Of a DNA stretch of 64,000 nucleotides, positions 11,396-21,647 are shown one piece after another. The notes beneath the pieces are model-generated. The model saw only the letters and a list, made by a program, of their open reading frames with translations, did no database searches and had not been told where the DNA came from. Positions within the stretch are counted from its first letter, which is position 1, and each line of letters begins with the position of its first letter. Location of the stretch: the NCBI GenBank assembly GCA_022059125.1, contig JAEUWY010000004.1:4402001-4466000 (forward strand), read 5' to 3'. The position numbers and the translations under genes are program-made. The stretch comes from Corynespora cassiicola. Lineage: Eukaryota > Ascomycota > Dothideomycetes > Pleosporales > Corynesporascaceae.

Positions 11396-12665
11396 TCATC
11401 TCAAGTAGTACGCAACAGCATCGTCTCCATACCATTTCCTACCGACGTCTTCATGGCTTCTGATCCATTTTCGTAGTTGTGACTCCCCAAGGCTATCCCA
11501 TCTTGGGTCAAGAAACGTTGATACACTGCCGTTTGTTGGGGTCGGATGATTGTCGCTTCGACGGAGGGACCGAACGGTGAGCGGTATGTACGACTGTATC
11601 TCTGAAACAGTTAGATCAAGCGGGAGTCCCTGGAAGAACGGGATCGAGTATCGTGGACACGAAGAAGACTTTGGAGCCTTTTGGAAGGTAAGCTAGCAAC
11701 AAATGTGGGTGTTCGGTATGGAAACAAACCGTGACTCGATGAGTAGTAGCTTTTACAGCCCCTTCTGTAGCGGCCTCAAAGGCATTCCCAAAGTTTACGA
11801 CGAACGTATCCTTGATAGGAGATGCAGAAATCCATTTTCCGTCTGCTGTGAGAACTTCCAGCCCCTCTTCTCGGCCAACCTGGTAGAGGAATGTGAGCCA
11901 GCCACTAGAGTCCTTGTGAGGGCCGACACCTTGCCCTCTCTGCGTGCTACCATCTGATGCTGGAGGACTAGGGGGATACTTGACCAGTTTGATACGATGT
12001 TGCGGAGCAATTTGTCCCGCGGCATCAGACAGGGGGGGTTGCGAGAAAAAAGCATCAAACGTCCCCACAGGAATACCAAATGCCTCTTCAACCAGATGCA
12101 CAAATTTGTAGGATAATTGCTGAAGCTCATCATGGTACCTTGGAGATGGATTAGCTGTATGTCCTCGGCGAGGGGGCTATAGGCCTAACTCTGTAAAGGC
12201 TTTGCGGAATCCAGGGACTAGATCTTCGGACGGCCATTGATTGGGGCCACGAAGTTGCCAGTAAGGTCGCGAATAGTCTCTAAATGCGCCTGTCCTAGAT
12301 GCAGAAGCTGTGGCCGCAGGATTGTAGATTACTGGAAGCTCCGTAGCAAAGTCAAATTGTTCGCGGAGATCCTTATTCCCCAAAGTAGTTTCCTCCGCAT
12401 AACCGCTGTAACCTAGGAAATGAGGGGAATGTATCTTGGACAAGGACGCCTTCGCATGTTCAGGCTGATCAAAGAGCGTGGGAAGCAACGAAACCAGATT
12501 TGATATTGCCTGAGGGGCGACGCCATGGTTCTCGATGTATAGAAAGCCGATATTGAACAAGGCATCACGGAGCTGCCCCAGAAGGGCCTGCTTCTGGTTA
12601 GGGTCGTTTGCTTTTGCAAGGTCCAGGACAGGAAGTCCGGTGACCGTGTTTGCGTTGTCAGACAT
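11396..12665 (-). CDS. 2-oxoglutarate/Fe(II)-dependent dioxygenase (isopenicillin N synthase-like)
   Basis: Soluble non-haem iron oxygenase; substrate unknown. Proposed exons 12665-12190, 12138-11730 and 11677-11396 give 388 aa. The N-terminal DIOX_N half has LPVLDLAK, LFNIGFLYIENHG and FLGYSGYAEETT. The C-terminal 2OG-FeII_Oxy domain has PHKDSSGWLTFL (iron His and Asp, HxD), then FVVNFGNAFE and ATTHRV (second iron His), then RYSIPFFQG, whose Arg and Ser bind 2-oxoglutarate. The facial triad looks complete. The last 52-nt intron (11729-11678, GTTTGT donor, AAAAG acceptor) is not obvious because the frame stays open to 11616. Splicing adds the expected RYSIPFFQG block and a 94-codon last exon. 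Relatives act in secondary metabolism or general oxidation. The gene is head-to-head with ATG3. Confidence 0.88.
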
Positions 12666-13056
12666 GATGGCTTGCGTCAGAACGGGGCAGGAAGCGGCAT
12701 GTACGTGAGCAATATGAGTCAGTAGGTGAAAGTTTGAATGAGAAACTGTCTTATGCAGCGGCGCCATGTACCTCTTCACTGTCCGCGTGTGCATCAAGTG
12801 GGCGCTGGATGACGTGCCAGGCCAGGTGCCTCCAGGGCTCGCAGCCACTCGGCTGGACATCGGGCCGCATGCGCCACAGGCAACAGGCAGCCCCGCCCCC
12901 TCCATCGCAGCTGCAGGCTGCCTGCAGACCGCCAGACAGACGGCGCTCCATCTTCAACCTCCCACGCCGCCCGCCGCATATCCTACTTGAACCACTACAG
13001 CTATAGCCATCTTCACAGCCGCAGAATCCCACATAGACCACAGAGCGCGCCAAACC
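12666..13056. promoter_or_regulatory. shared divergent promoter, 2OG oxygenase / ATG3
   Basis: 391 bp between the two start codons, GC-rich with CAG-type short repeats around 12850-12950. No TATA box was recognised. Confidence 0.5.
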
Positions 13057-14217
13057 ATGGCCTACAACTTTGTCCGATCGTACATAGACACGTTCCGTGA
13101 GCGGACCGCCGCCATAAGCCACACCTCGACCTTCCGCGAGACCGGCCAGATAACTCCAGAGGAGTTTGTCCTCGCCGGCGACTTCCTCGTCTTCAAGTTC
13201 CCCTCGTGGCAGTGGGCCGATGCATCGTCTCCCTCGAAGCGCGTACCATACCTCCCCGAGGGAAAGCAGTTCCTAGTCACGCGCGGCGTGCCTTGCCATC
13301 GCCGCCTCGACGACAACTTCGCCGGAGACGCTGGCCAGGACGAGACTCTTGTCCGTGACGGTTTTGCTGCGGGGGAGGGCGAGGCCGACGATGACGGATG
13401 GCTGAGGACAGGCGGCATGGCTGCGAGCCAGGAGGCAAAGGTCCGCGACGTGCGCACAGTTGACGAAAGCGGAAATCTTGGGGCTGCCGAAGATGACGAT
13501 GAGATTCCTGACATGGAGGATGACGAGGACGATGAGGAGGCCATCATCAGAGAGCCACAGGGCGGTTCAAACACTTCAGCGTATGCGCTTGTCTTACTTT
13601 CGCATCAAGCAGGTACTAATCATGAAGCAGACCCCTCCGAACATACACCCTGTACATATGCTACTCAGCGCACTACCGGACACCCCGCCTATACCTCTCC
13701 GGATACGGCGCGACTTCGGTTCCCTTGAAGCCCCAGGAAATGATGGAAGACATTGTTGGCGACTACAAAGACAAAACTGTGACCATTGAAGACTTTCCCT
13801 TCTTCGACCACGCTCTGAAGACGGCTTCAGTACATCCTTGCAAACACGCATCTGTCATGAAGGTGCTCCTTGACCGTGCAGATGCAGCTTTGAAGCTCAG
13901 GCTTGCTAAGCTTAAGGCCGGCAAGGACGTCGGTAAAGTCGACAGCGGCATGGAAGGCCTCGTTGATGACACAAAACTCCTGAAGCTCACCGAACAGGCA
14001 AAGAACAAGGATGGCGAAGAAGGAAAGGATACCGAGTGGGAGGTGCTGGATGAGGGAAGCGACGACGACGAGGTGGCAATCCGTGTAGATCAGTACCTCG
14101 TGGTTTTCCTCAAGTTCATGGCCAGGTAAGCAAAACCAACAGCATACTGACATAAAAATGCTGACTTGTTGCAGTGTCACACCAGGCATAGAGCATGACT
14201 TTACCATGGGTGTGTAA
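13057..14217 (+). CDS. atg3: autophagy E2-like enzyme Atg3
   Basis: Transfers the ubiquitin-like Atg8 to phosphatidylethanolamine in autophagosome formation, in the cytosol. Proposed exons 13057-13580, 13631-14125 and 14175-14217 give 353 aa. The N-terminus [21 protein letters not shown] is the membrane-sensing amphipathic helix. [22 protein letters not shown] and the long acidic flexible region (about residues 90-170) follow. The E2 core has [21 protein letters not shown] and the catalytic-cysteine motif [10 protein letters not shown]. The C-terminus IEHDFTMGV is typical. All key parts are present. Introns are 50 and 49 nt. Confidence 0.95.
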
Positions 14218-15373
14218 TCACGGCAGGGGATTTCCTACCTTCACACTTTCTCCTCTCCTGTATTGTTTTGAGACCTTTGTGCACCCTGGTTTGTTTGGCG
14301 TAAAGGGCTTGTCACGGTATGCTACGACATCCGGCACAGCGGGCGCTTTGTAATGGTTAGGGAGTGGCATCTTGTTAAATCCGATCGGCTCATCCAGCCG
14401 TGTGGTACTTTATGATATCAGTTTGCGCAATATCCACATGCTCTCATCCGAGCAAAGCTTTGTCGTTTTGATTCTCTCTCGCCTTGTTTTCTTCCATCGC
14501 TTTGGCAGTAACCTCGTGACCTACCAGTGCGTTTAGGCCTTTGAAGTCGGAATAACTGTTTGATCTGGCAGCGTCGGAGTCATGAAGGACTGATTTACCG
14601 GCTACTTTATTGCGACTTGCATTTGAAGGCAAAGTGATTTCCTGCAAGTTTCATTTTCTTTTTTTGGAGAAGTGAGTACGCAGGTGCATAATGGCTGACT
14701 ATTGAACGCAGATTTTCTATATTTCCGAAAGAAATTATAGCCCATGAACCGGGGAACAGGGCTCTGTCTCACCTTTATTTATTGTCTGGAAAGTTTACGG
14801 CTATGTATAAGATGCCGAGGAGAGAGGTTTAACTATTTGATTGACAAGCTGCTCAAGCTAAGGCTTTTGATGCAATGGCCATGGAAGGTCTCACGACCCA
14901 AGAGATTCATTGTTACATAGCCATCATTTTAGCACTGCATTCTGGTCTCAAAAGGTCTACTAGTTGGAGTATACACTGCATTGGATGTAGAGATAGTGTT
15001 GAAATAATGTTGAATTTTAAGGATCAAGTACATCCATGTCGAAATATTCATTCAAGTTCAAAACTTCTGTACAATAAAACGCATATATCAAAAGAAGCGA
15101 CATATATATTAGGCTTCATCTCACTTCCTGTAACATCCGAGAAAGTTTCTCCTAGTAGCGGCTGTCATTCCTGCTCCTTCTGAACTGGATTTCCACCATA
15201 TCTGTTCCAACGCATCTCACTGTTCCCAAGTTTGACCATGTGTATGGCACCTGTGTAGATTATTTGCTCCCCTGGCTTACAAAACTCAAGTGTATTTAAC
15301 CTTGGTTTCTATACGCGGTTGGTAATTGCATGTATTGCTAGGTCTTTCTGCAACCACAAGTATATAGTCAATA
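14218..15373. other. AT-richer intergenic region beside a transposon
   Basis: 3' flank of ATG3, then about 1 kb of AT-richer DNA up to the pogo-like element. A 67-codon minus-strand frame at 14444-14647 is hydrophilic and unrecognised. No gene is supported. This may be degenerate repeat DNA in which the element landed. Confidence 0.5.
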
Positions 15374-15435
15374 ACGTAAACCACAAGCGAGCGGCGCACA
15401 CAAGCGAGCGGCGCACCTCCTGACTGCCCCAGCAC
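15374..15435 (+). repeat. left terminal inverted repeat of pogo-like element
   Basis: Matches the reverse complement of 17163-17224 at 59 of 62 positions by eye. Unit ACAAGCGAGCGGCGCAC occurs twice in tandem at 15383-15399 and 15400-15416, a likely pair of transposase binding sites. Confidence 0.9.
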
Positions 15436-15453
15436 ACACCACTTACACTTATA

Positions 15454-17091
15454 ATGCCACCACCAAAAGAATCCCAATCAACTTACAAAGAGGCCTCTGT
15501 GGTTCTTGCCCTTTCAGCTATTAATAATCACTCAATTCAAAGCGTACGACGCGCTGCTGAGGCCTATAGAGTTCCGGAAGCTACAGTCCGTTATCGACGC
15601 GCTGGACGACCCGCGCGACACGATTGCCAGCCCAACTCAAAACGGCTGACCAAGATTGAAGAGGAGGTGATTGTTGCTCATATTCTTGAGCTAGATTCGC
15701 GAGGATTTGCACTTACACTAAGTGCCGTACGCAATATGGCTGATCAATTGCTTACTACGCGAGAGGCGGGCCATATTAGTATTAACTGGCCTAGCAACTT
15801 TGTCAAGCGTCAGCCAGACCTCCAAGTTCGATTGACCCGCCAGCAGGATCGCCAGCGCGTCCTGTGCGAGGATCCTGAAGTTATCAGCCCTTGGTTTGAG
15901 TTGCTGCATCGTACAAAGAAGAGGTACGGCATCGTTAATGAAGACACGTACAACTTCGACGAGACAGGCTTTATGATAGGCGTGATCTTGGCTCAATCAG
16001 TGGTTACAGCCTTAGAGAGACGGAATCGACCTAAGGGCACTTAGCCGGGTAATTGTGAGTGGGTTACAGTAATTTAGGGGATCAACGCGTGCGGCTGGGC
16101 AATCTCTCTCTTTATTATCTTTGCGGGCAAGCACTATCTCTCTACATGGTACAAAGGCGACGATATTCTATCTAGCTGGTGTATATCGCTCAGCGAGACA
16201 GGCTGGACGACAAATGAGCTAGGTGTAGGTTGGCTGAAGCATTTCAACACCTATACGCAGAGCCGTACGGTGGGGACGTACCGACTGCTTATCATTGACG
16301 GCCATAAAAGCCATAACTCTCTGGCCTTCCAGGACCTCTGCAAGGCGAGCAAGATCATTACTCTCTGCATGCCCCCGCATTCGTCACACCTCCTCCAGCC
16401 CCTTGATGTGGGGTGCTTCTCGCCCTTGAAGCGGGCGTACGGTGATGAGATCTCTGGCTTGGCACGCGATCATATCAACCATATCGACAAGATCACCTTC
16501 CTGCTGGCCTTTAGGAAGGCCTTTGAGCGATCTTTTACAGAGGGCAACATACGCGCAAGCTTCCGAGGGGCAGAAGTAGTCCCGTACAACCCAGAGGCAG
16601 TGCTGTCAAAGCTTGACGTGAAGCTACGCACGCCTACACCAGCCCTCCCTGAAGCTACCCAGTGGGAGGCCAGAACACCAAGCAACGCGTACGAGCTAGA
16701 GGCTCAATCAACGTTGATTCGCGATAGAATTAGAAGTCATAAAAGCTCATCACCTGCCTCTATTATTGAAGCCCTTAGTCAGTTTAAGAAAGGGGCTGAG
16801 ATGATGGCTCATTCGGCTGCGTTGCTCCAGGGCCGAGTTAAGGACTTTGAGAAGGCTAATAAGGCCGCTACGCAGCGTAGGCAGCGAAATAGGAAGCAGA
16901 TTTAACGGCAAGGGACCCTAACAAAGGCTGAGGGGGCTGAAATTGTGGCTCAAAAGGACGTTGAGGAGCAATTGAACGAGGAGAGGCGTAAGGAGGTAGC
17001 TCGCCTTGGTGGCAGCCGGCAGTCAAAAGCGCGCTGCACGCGCTGCAGAGAGTAAGGACACAATTCTCGTACGTGCAAAACAACAGTATAA
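15454..17091 (+). pseudogene. broken pogo-family DDE transposase
   Basis: One continuous frame of 545 codons interrupted by stops at 16042 (TAG), 16075 (TAG), 16903 (TAA) and 17053 (TAA), with no frameshift. Order: an N-terminal helix-turn-helix of the psq/CENP-B type (TYKEASVVLALSAINN, SVRRAAEAYRVPEATVRYR); a CENP-B-like DNA-binding domain; then the DDE core with YNFDETGF (first Asp), LIIDGHKSH (second Asp) and HSSHLLQPLDVGCFSPLK (third Asp). The C-terminus is a CCHC knuckle, CTRC followed by GHNSRTC, with one stop between the pairs. Two stops are TAG where relatives commonly have CAG, and two are TAA. All can arise by C-to-T change in CpA context, as in RIP. The element cannot make a full protein. 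Confidence 0.92.
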
Positions 17092-17162
17092 CTACCGTAG
17101 TTACTCCTTGTATCAAGTTATTACAGTATTTTCTTAAGGTGGTTGAGTAGGTGGTTGCGTAG

Positions 17163-17224
17163 GTGCTGGGGTAGTCAGGAGGTGCGCCGCTCGCTTGTGT
17201 GCGCCGCTCGCTTGTGGAATACGT
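17163..17224 (-). repeat. right terminal inverted repeat of pogo-like element
   Basis: Inverted copy of the left end, including the same tandem 17-bp duplication. It ends only 46 bp from the stop codon of the neighbouring membrane-protein gene. Confidence 0.9.
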
Positions 17225-17269
17225 TATATCTGGATGCACATGACGTATCGAATAGAGATTAAGCCTCAT

Positions 17270-17989
17270 TTACACCACTTCCCCCAGAATAAATCTACTA
17301 CCATCCTCCGCCCTCAGAAACTCCCCCACATCAAATAACATCTCAGGCTTCTCTCGCACGTTGTCCGGGATCCTCACATCATACGGCTCTGAGACAGTAG
17401 CCGTAGGGATCTCTCGCTTGGGTGGAGGTACAGCCTTGCGATTCCGCTCCGCCGTGTGCGGATGCTCAGGGCGTACTCCTTTGCGGAACAAGTAGTAATA
17501 GTAAGGCGCTGCGCCCAAAAAGCCGATGCACACGAGTAGCGGGGCGCTCGAGAGGATGAAGAAAGAGAGCGCGAGGAGACGATCCCATATCCCTATTTCG
17601 GGACTCAACGTTAGGGAGGAGGTAAATCGGACAAGATAGATGCTGGGGATTAGAACGAGCATGAGTAGAAGGGTTTTGATGATGCGAGCGAAGTTTCTGT
17701 GTAGCCATGGGGCGTGGGTTTTTGTGCGTGATTTTGTTGCTGCGACTAATCTTGAGAGATATTTGCAGAGGGGGTTCCACAATGTAGTTTTGTTCCACCT
17801 ATGTACTTTGGCGAGGGCGCACCAGATTGCGTAGAGGAGGATTCTGAAAGTGAAGTAGATGGACATGCTTACGAAGAGCTTTATTAACCACCAGAGCCAT
17901 ACTATTGGACTGGAAAGAAGGCGCAGGGCGCTGGATTGAGCTGTATGGAGAGAGATGGTGTCAGCAGTCGATTCGTTATCAATATTCAT
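17270..17989 (-). CDS. hypothetical multi-pass membrane protein
   Basis: Single exon, 239 aa, start MNIDNESTADT at the first ATG. A polar N-terminus of about 25 residues precedes hydrophobic segments at roughly residues 27-65 (IVWLWWLIKLFVSMSIYF, then FRILLYAIWCALA), 105-128 (IIKTLLLMLVLIPSIYLVRF) and 140-170 (LLALSFFILSSAPLLVCIGF). This gives three or four membrane spans. The C-terminal 65 residues are polar and Pro/Arg/Glu-rich, probably cytosolic. No family is recognised. The transposon lies just downstream and does not interrupt the frame. Confidence 0.65.
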   Translation of the reverse strand: MNIDNESTADTISLHTAQSSALRLLSSPIVWLWWLIKLFVSMSIYFTFRILLYAIWCALAKVHRWNKTTLWNPLCKYLSRLVAATKSRTKTHAPWLHRNFARIIKTLLLMLVLIPSIYLVRFTSSLTLSPEIGIWDRLLALSFFILSSAPLLVCIGFLGAAPYYYYLFRKGVRPEHPHTAERNRKAVPPPKREIPTATVSEPYDVRIPDNVREKPEMLFDVGEFLRAEDGSRFILGEVV

Positions 17990-18305
17990 GATTTGAGTCC
18001 AACATACATTCTATAATGAGTATAGACTCGTGTTTGGGGGGTTCCATGAAGGAAATCTGACGAAGCCAACGCTTTGAAGATTCTTGTTAAAAGGCTGCAG
18101 TGCTGAAATAGTTTCGAATTCCCATGCGTGACAAAACACTGTTCGGTGATCTAGAATGTGTGATAATGATGCCTGTGCTGACCGGATTCGTGAAGCCGGC
18201 TTTGAATAGAGGCAAAACGAGTATTTAAAAGGTAGTGAAGCAGTTCATTCTCATAATTATATACATCGTAAGGGCTGTTATTCATGTTGATAGAGAAATA
18301 GCATG
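17990..18305. other. intergenic, AT-rich
   Basis: Upstream DNA of the membrane-protein gene and 3' flank of the polymerase gene, which read in the same direction. No gene was seen. Confidence 0.5.
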
Positions 18306-20504
18306 TCAGTTGGTGCATCTGTATTGAGGAGGAATGTACTCCAATCCTAACCCTTCAAAGACTTTTCTCTCCGCATCCTCGGGGGTACCTTCGACACCAT
18401 CAGGCCCCTCTAAACGAACAACTTCTCCGGTACTGCGACTTCTGATTCCGCTGCTATCAAACTTCCAGGCCTTTTCGTATTTCGCATATCGTCGCAGATC
18501 TCGCTGGAATGCTATTCCACCGCTCCAACCCATAATTGCGCAACCAACGGTGCGCCAAGGGGAAATGATGATGTCGACACGACGATGAATGTTCGGATTC
18601 TTGGCTTGAGGGTTCTGTGCTAGGTCCTGTTCACGTGTCTCCCAGTTAGTATCTTGCCATACTACAAGGCCTTTGTCCAGCGAATCATGACCTCCCCCAG
18701 CTGCTTTCGTTGTGCGAAAAGGCAAGGTCGATTGCCCTCGATGCGTGTTGTGGAGGCTCATTAGGAGAATATGCGTGACCCAGCCTTCATTTTCAAGTGA
18801 CATAAGGATTTCTTCAACCAGCCCTGCAGTTGCGTCCAGGTCTGGGTGTGAGACGATTAGGTCCACATCGCCAGATGCATCTTTTCCTCGCCGATAGCCA
18901 CCGGCTATCGTCACAGTGGCTCGCTCATCTCTGAGTCTCACTGCATGCTCTCGCACAACCGCAGCGATCTGCTCTGATTCGGCCCTGGGAATAGGGTCTA
19001 AGAATTCATCATAGTACTTGACACCAATCTGCTGCACTCTATCCAGATCGTTCCAGCCGAATTCAACGACATCGTCGAGCTCTGTCCAGTGCTTGTCATA
19101 AAAGAAGTGACGCGCCGTCTTTGCGCCAATGCCCCATATATTGTAAAAGAGGCGAAGTACTTTCATAGCTTCGTCGGCTTCAAAATCTTTCACAGCCTTG
19201 AGCATGTTTGTGTTCTTCCATTCGACGAAAAGACGACAGGTCTTCTCATCGCATCCCGGTAGCTGTATGATCTCGCGGGGATGCATGATCTTGTAAGGAT
19301 ATGCCGCGATTGATGCAATTATTGTGGAATAAGCGCGAACACCAATCTCATCCAATATGAGGGTGCGTGAAGTACGTATCGTTTTCAGCTGTTCTATGAA
19401 GTCATTATTGGGGCCATTTGCTGGAGTATACCGTTGGCATGAAAACTTCAGCCCCTTCTTGACCCAATCAGGAGGTGGGGGTGTTTCGCTATCCTCGCCT
19501 TCGTTTTCACTGGTCGATTGCTGTAGAAGCTGTGCCATTTGGACCTTGAGTTGGCCTGCATGCTGAGAGCTCAGAGTTAAATTCTTTCCTCTAGAGGGAC
19601 GTGATTTTCCGTATCTATGTCCCTGGTGGTTGGGCGTTGCCGTACTGCAAGATGCATCGGACTTTGCCCTGTCCAAGATTTCTGCCCTGGCCTTGGGAGA
19701 AAAGGATTTTTGAGCAACTGATGGATTTGGCGAAGGGACCGGTGTCACAGAGCTTATCGCCATTTGAGTTGCTGGTCGTGCAAGTACCCTCCCTTTGTAA
19801 ACCAGGTGTTCACCAAGGGGGAGTAGATAACCAGCCGCGATACAATCATCTAACCAGTGCATTTTGACAACCCAAATGACGTCCAAGTCTTTTCGGTTCT
19901 CGAAAATTGGTGGAGACACAGGATCTAGCACTGTAGGTTTACGGGGAGATGTTATAACATCATGTATTGGAGCCGTGCTCTCATCCTCGGTCTCGGATTC
20001 ACCCGCAGCTTCCTCTGCCGTTCTTGATTCATCGAGATCAATGGTTATCGGATTGTTTGATGAGCCTGACACTCTCCTTCTTTTTCCAAGAGAAGCAGTG
20101 ACTTCAATGGGACTGTGGCTCCGCTTCAACGCTGATTCGCCGATATCTTCCACTTTAAATCGCCGGGATCTCAGTTCAAATAACGCACGTGCCTTCGTTC
20201 CCACCTTCCCAATGAACACCTTTACTTTCAATAGATCTGGCGTTAATGGCGCATTGTAGTGGTGTAACTTTTCTTCCAAGTTTTGTGCTTCGTTGCCTCG
20301 AAAGTGGACAGGTAATACTGCAACCTGAGGGATCGTGCTAAGATCGAGGCCAGACGTCTTTGGTATTGACTTTTGCTGGGCCGGGTTTGGCGCAGTCTGA
20401 GTAGTTAATTCGGACGCCATATCAGACTCAAGCTTTTCCCAGCCAATGGCGTGAAGCAAGGGAGGTGTCAGGATGTATCCAAGAAGCGGATCCTGCAGCC
20501 GCAT
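18306..20504 (-). CDS. family-X DNA polymerase (Pol4 / lambda-mu type) with BRCT region
   Basis: Nuclear gap-filling polymerase of base-excision repair and non-homologous end joining. Single exon, 732 aa from the first ATG at 20504; an ATG at 20420 (MASELTTQ) is an alternative. Order: an N-terminal BRCT-like region with VKVFIGKVGTKARALFELRS, then after a Ser/Glu-rich insert VIWVVKMHWLDDCIAAGYLL; a Ser/Pro linker; an 8-kDa-like domain from about 365; the helix-hairpin-helix WGIGAKTARHFF; and the palm with GGYRRGKDASGDVDLIVSH (Asp546, Asp548) and RRVDIIISP (Asp644). All three metal-binding aspartates are present. The residue aligned with the lyase lysine of Pol beta/lambda appears to be Leu425. 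It may work with KU70, encoded 32 kb away. Confidence 0.92.
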   Translation of the reverse strand: MRLQDPLLGYILTPPLLHAIGWEKLESDMASELTTQTAPNPAQQKSIPKTSGLDLSTIPQVAVLPVHFRGNEAQNLEEKLHHYNAPLTPDLLKVKVFIGKVGTKARALFELRSRRFKVEDIGESALKRSHSPIEVTASLGKRRRVSGSSNNPITIDLDESRTAEEAAGESETEDESTAPIHDVITSPRKPTVLDPVSPPIFENRKDLDVIWVVKMHWLDDCIAAGYLLPLGEHLVYKGRVLARPATQMAISSVTPVPSPNPSVAQKSFSPKARAEILDRAKSDASCSTATPNHQGHRYGKSRPSRGKNLTLSSQHAGQLKVQMAQLLQQSTSENEGEDSETPPPPDWVKKGLKFSCQRYTPANGPNNDFIEQLKTIRTSRTLILDEIGVRAYSTIIASIAAYPYKIMHPREIIQLPGCDEKTCRLFVEWKNTNMLKAVKDFEADEAMKVLRLFYNIWGIGAKTARHFFYDKHWTELDDVVEFGWNDLDRVQQIGVKYYDEFLDPIPRAESEQIAAVVREHAVRLRDERATVTIAGGYRRGKDASGDVDLIVSHPDLDATAGLVEEILMSLENEGWVTHILLMSLHNTHRGQSTLPFRTTKAAGGGHDSLDKGLVVWQDTNWETREQDLAQNPQAKNPNIHRRVDIIISPWRTVGCAIMGWSGGIAFQRDLRRYAKYEKAWKFDSSGIRSRSTGEVVRLEGPDGVEGTPEDAERKVFEGLGLEYIPPQYRCTN

Positions 20505-21647
20505 CGTCGAGGACAATGGTCGGGAAACCAATCGCTCATCGTCTTACTATGTCAAAGGATGCTTCAGTACTTTGATGATAGGTGGATGTGATGAGAGCGA
20601 TTCAATGACGACAGGATGATTATCTGAGAGGTTGGGAAGTCGAAAGCGAACGGTTTATCCTTGGCAAAATCCGATTCGCTCGAACATGGCGACCCCGGTC
20701 CGTGCTCCTCCGTCGGCTTTATTCCAGCCTCAGGTTGTTTCTTGCGCCCAAGTCATACAGCCCTTTGGTTTCAGCCGAGGAATCATCGTCGTCTGGAACA
20801 CTTCTATTTTGTTCGTCGCTCTTTTGAAACTCCACGAACCCGGCTGAGAAATCGCTCACGGAACATCCGGATGACTGGACGCCTCGCTTCCTAGCAATGC
20901 GACGGGTGGAAAATATTTCCTTTCTATCTCAGAACCGCTTGGCTTCACCGGAGTAGACTCACTGTGTGTGGTTGAGACTTGGTTCTGGCCTTTGATCGTG
21001 ACCACTCGCCCTTGCATTTTGGCATCCTTATGCGGCCACTCTCGCGTCTTTTGAGCGCGTCCATGAACACCAAGCATTCCCTCTGAATATGCTCATGCGA
21101 AATGCGAGGGATTTTGTATTCTCCTTGCAAATTAGGATCGCAAACATACCTCAAATGCCAAAAATCATGGCAGACAGGCGACTCAACGTGGAGCAATGTT
21201 TCTCCTTACCGCCGATCCCTGGATGAACTATGAGCTTGCGCGTCGCTTCGGTGGTATGGAAGGGAGGGGATTGGGGTGACCGAGTAGTGGCCGGGGTGTA
21301 CCCACTTAGTTTGGTTCAGGTATAATAGTTGTGACCAGGGTGTCATGGATTTGGCGAACCAGGGCGTTTGGTACTCAGGCGCCTCGTTTTCTTTATATGT
21401 TGATCAACCTCTCTTCACCCGGTCCACAAGCTCACCTTCTTTTCTTCTTTCGTTTCTAAGCTTCCCACTCTTTTGAGGCAAACCATTCGTTCTGCCACGA
21501 TATCGTCAACGGGCTCTTACGTGGATCGTGCCCCCAACTAAACGCCTCAGCTCCAACCAAGTGCGATTGGCCCGAATTCTAACAACAAGGTGTCTGGTCC
21601 ACCAAAACTTATCTAAACTGCACGGGTTGCCATCACAAATCATCACA
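20505..21647. other. divergent intergenic region
   Basis: Lies between the polymerase and the small secreted-protein gene. The right part (21400-21640) is pyrimidine-rich with TATATG near 21396, typical of a strong fungal promoter. Short minus-strand frames at 20856-21196 overlap in two frames and were not accepted as a gene. Confidence 0.5.
21380..21640 (+). promoter_or_regulatory. CT-rich promoter of small secreted-protein gene
   Basis: TATATGTTG-like box at about 21395 followed by long CT tracts (for example CTTCTTTTCTTCTTTCG). This is the typical layout of well-expressed filamentous fungal genes. The ATG at 21648 has CACA just before it, a favourable context. Confidence 0.4.

Larger units (their letters stand above)
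15374..17224 (+). mobile_element. Fot1/pogo-like DNA transposon (Tc1/mariner superfamily), inactivated
   Basis: A complete 1.85-kb element. Its 62-bp terminal inverted repeats (15374-15435 and 17163-17224) differ at three positions and begin ACGTA. They are flanked by TA on both sides (15372-15373 and 17225-17226), the normal target duplication of the superfamily. Each repeat has a perfect tandem 17-bp duplication. The single long frame encodes a DDE transposase of about 545 codons with four internal stops. The high similarity of the ends suggests a fairly recent insertion. If the ends are taken at 15379/17219, the flanking TA also fits, so the exact border is uncertain by 5 bp. Confidence 0.92.

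Noticed and set aside
20856..21196. Two overlapping minus-strand frames of 73 and 83 codons
   Set aside because: No family, no clear start or splice site to join them; lies in a divergent promoter region.
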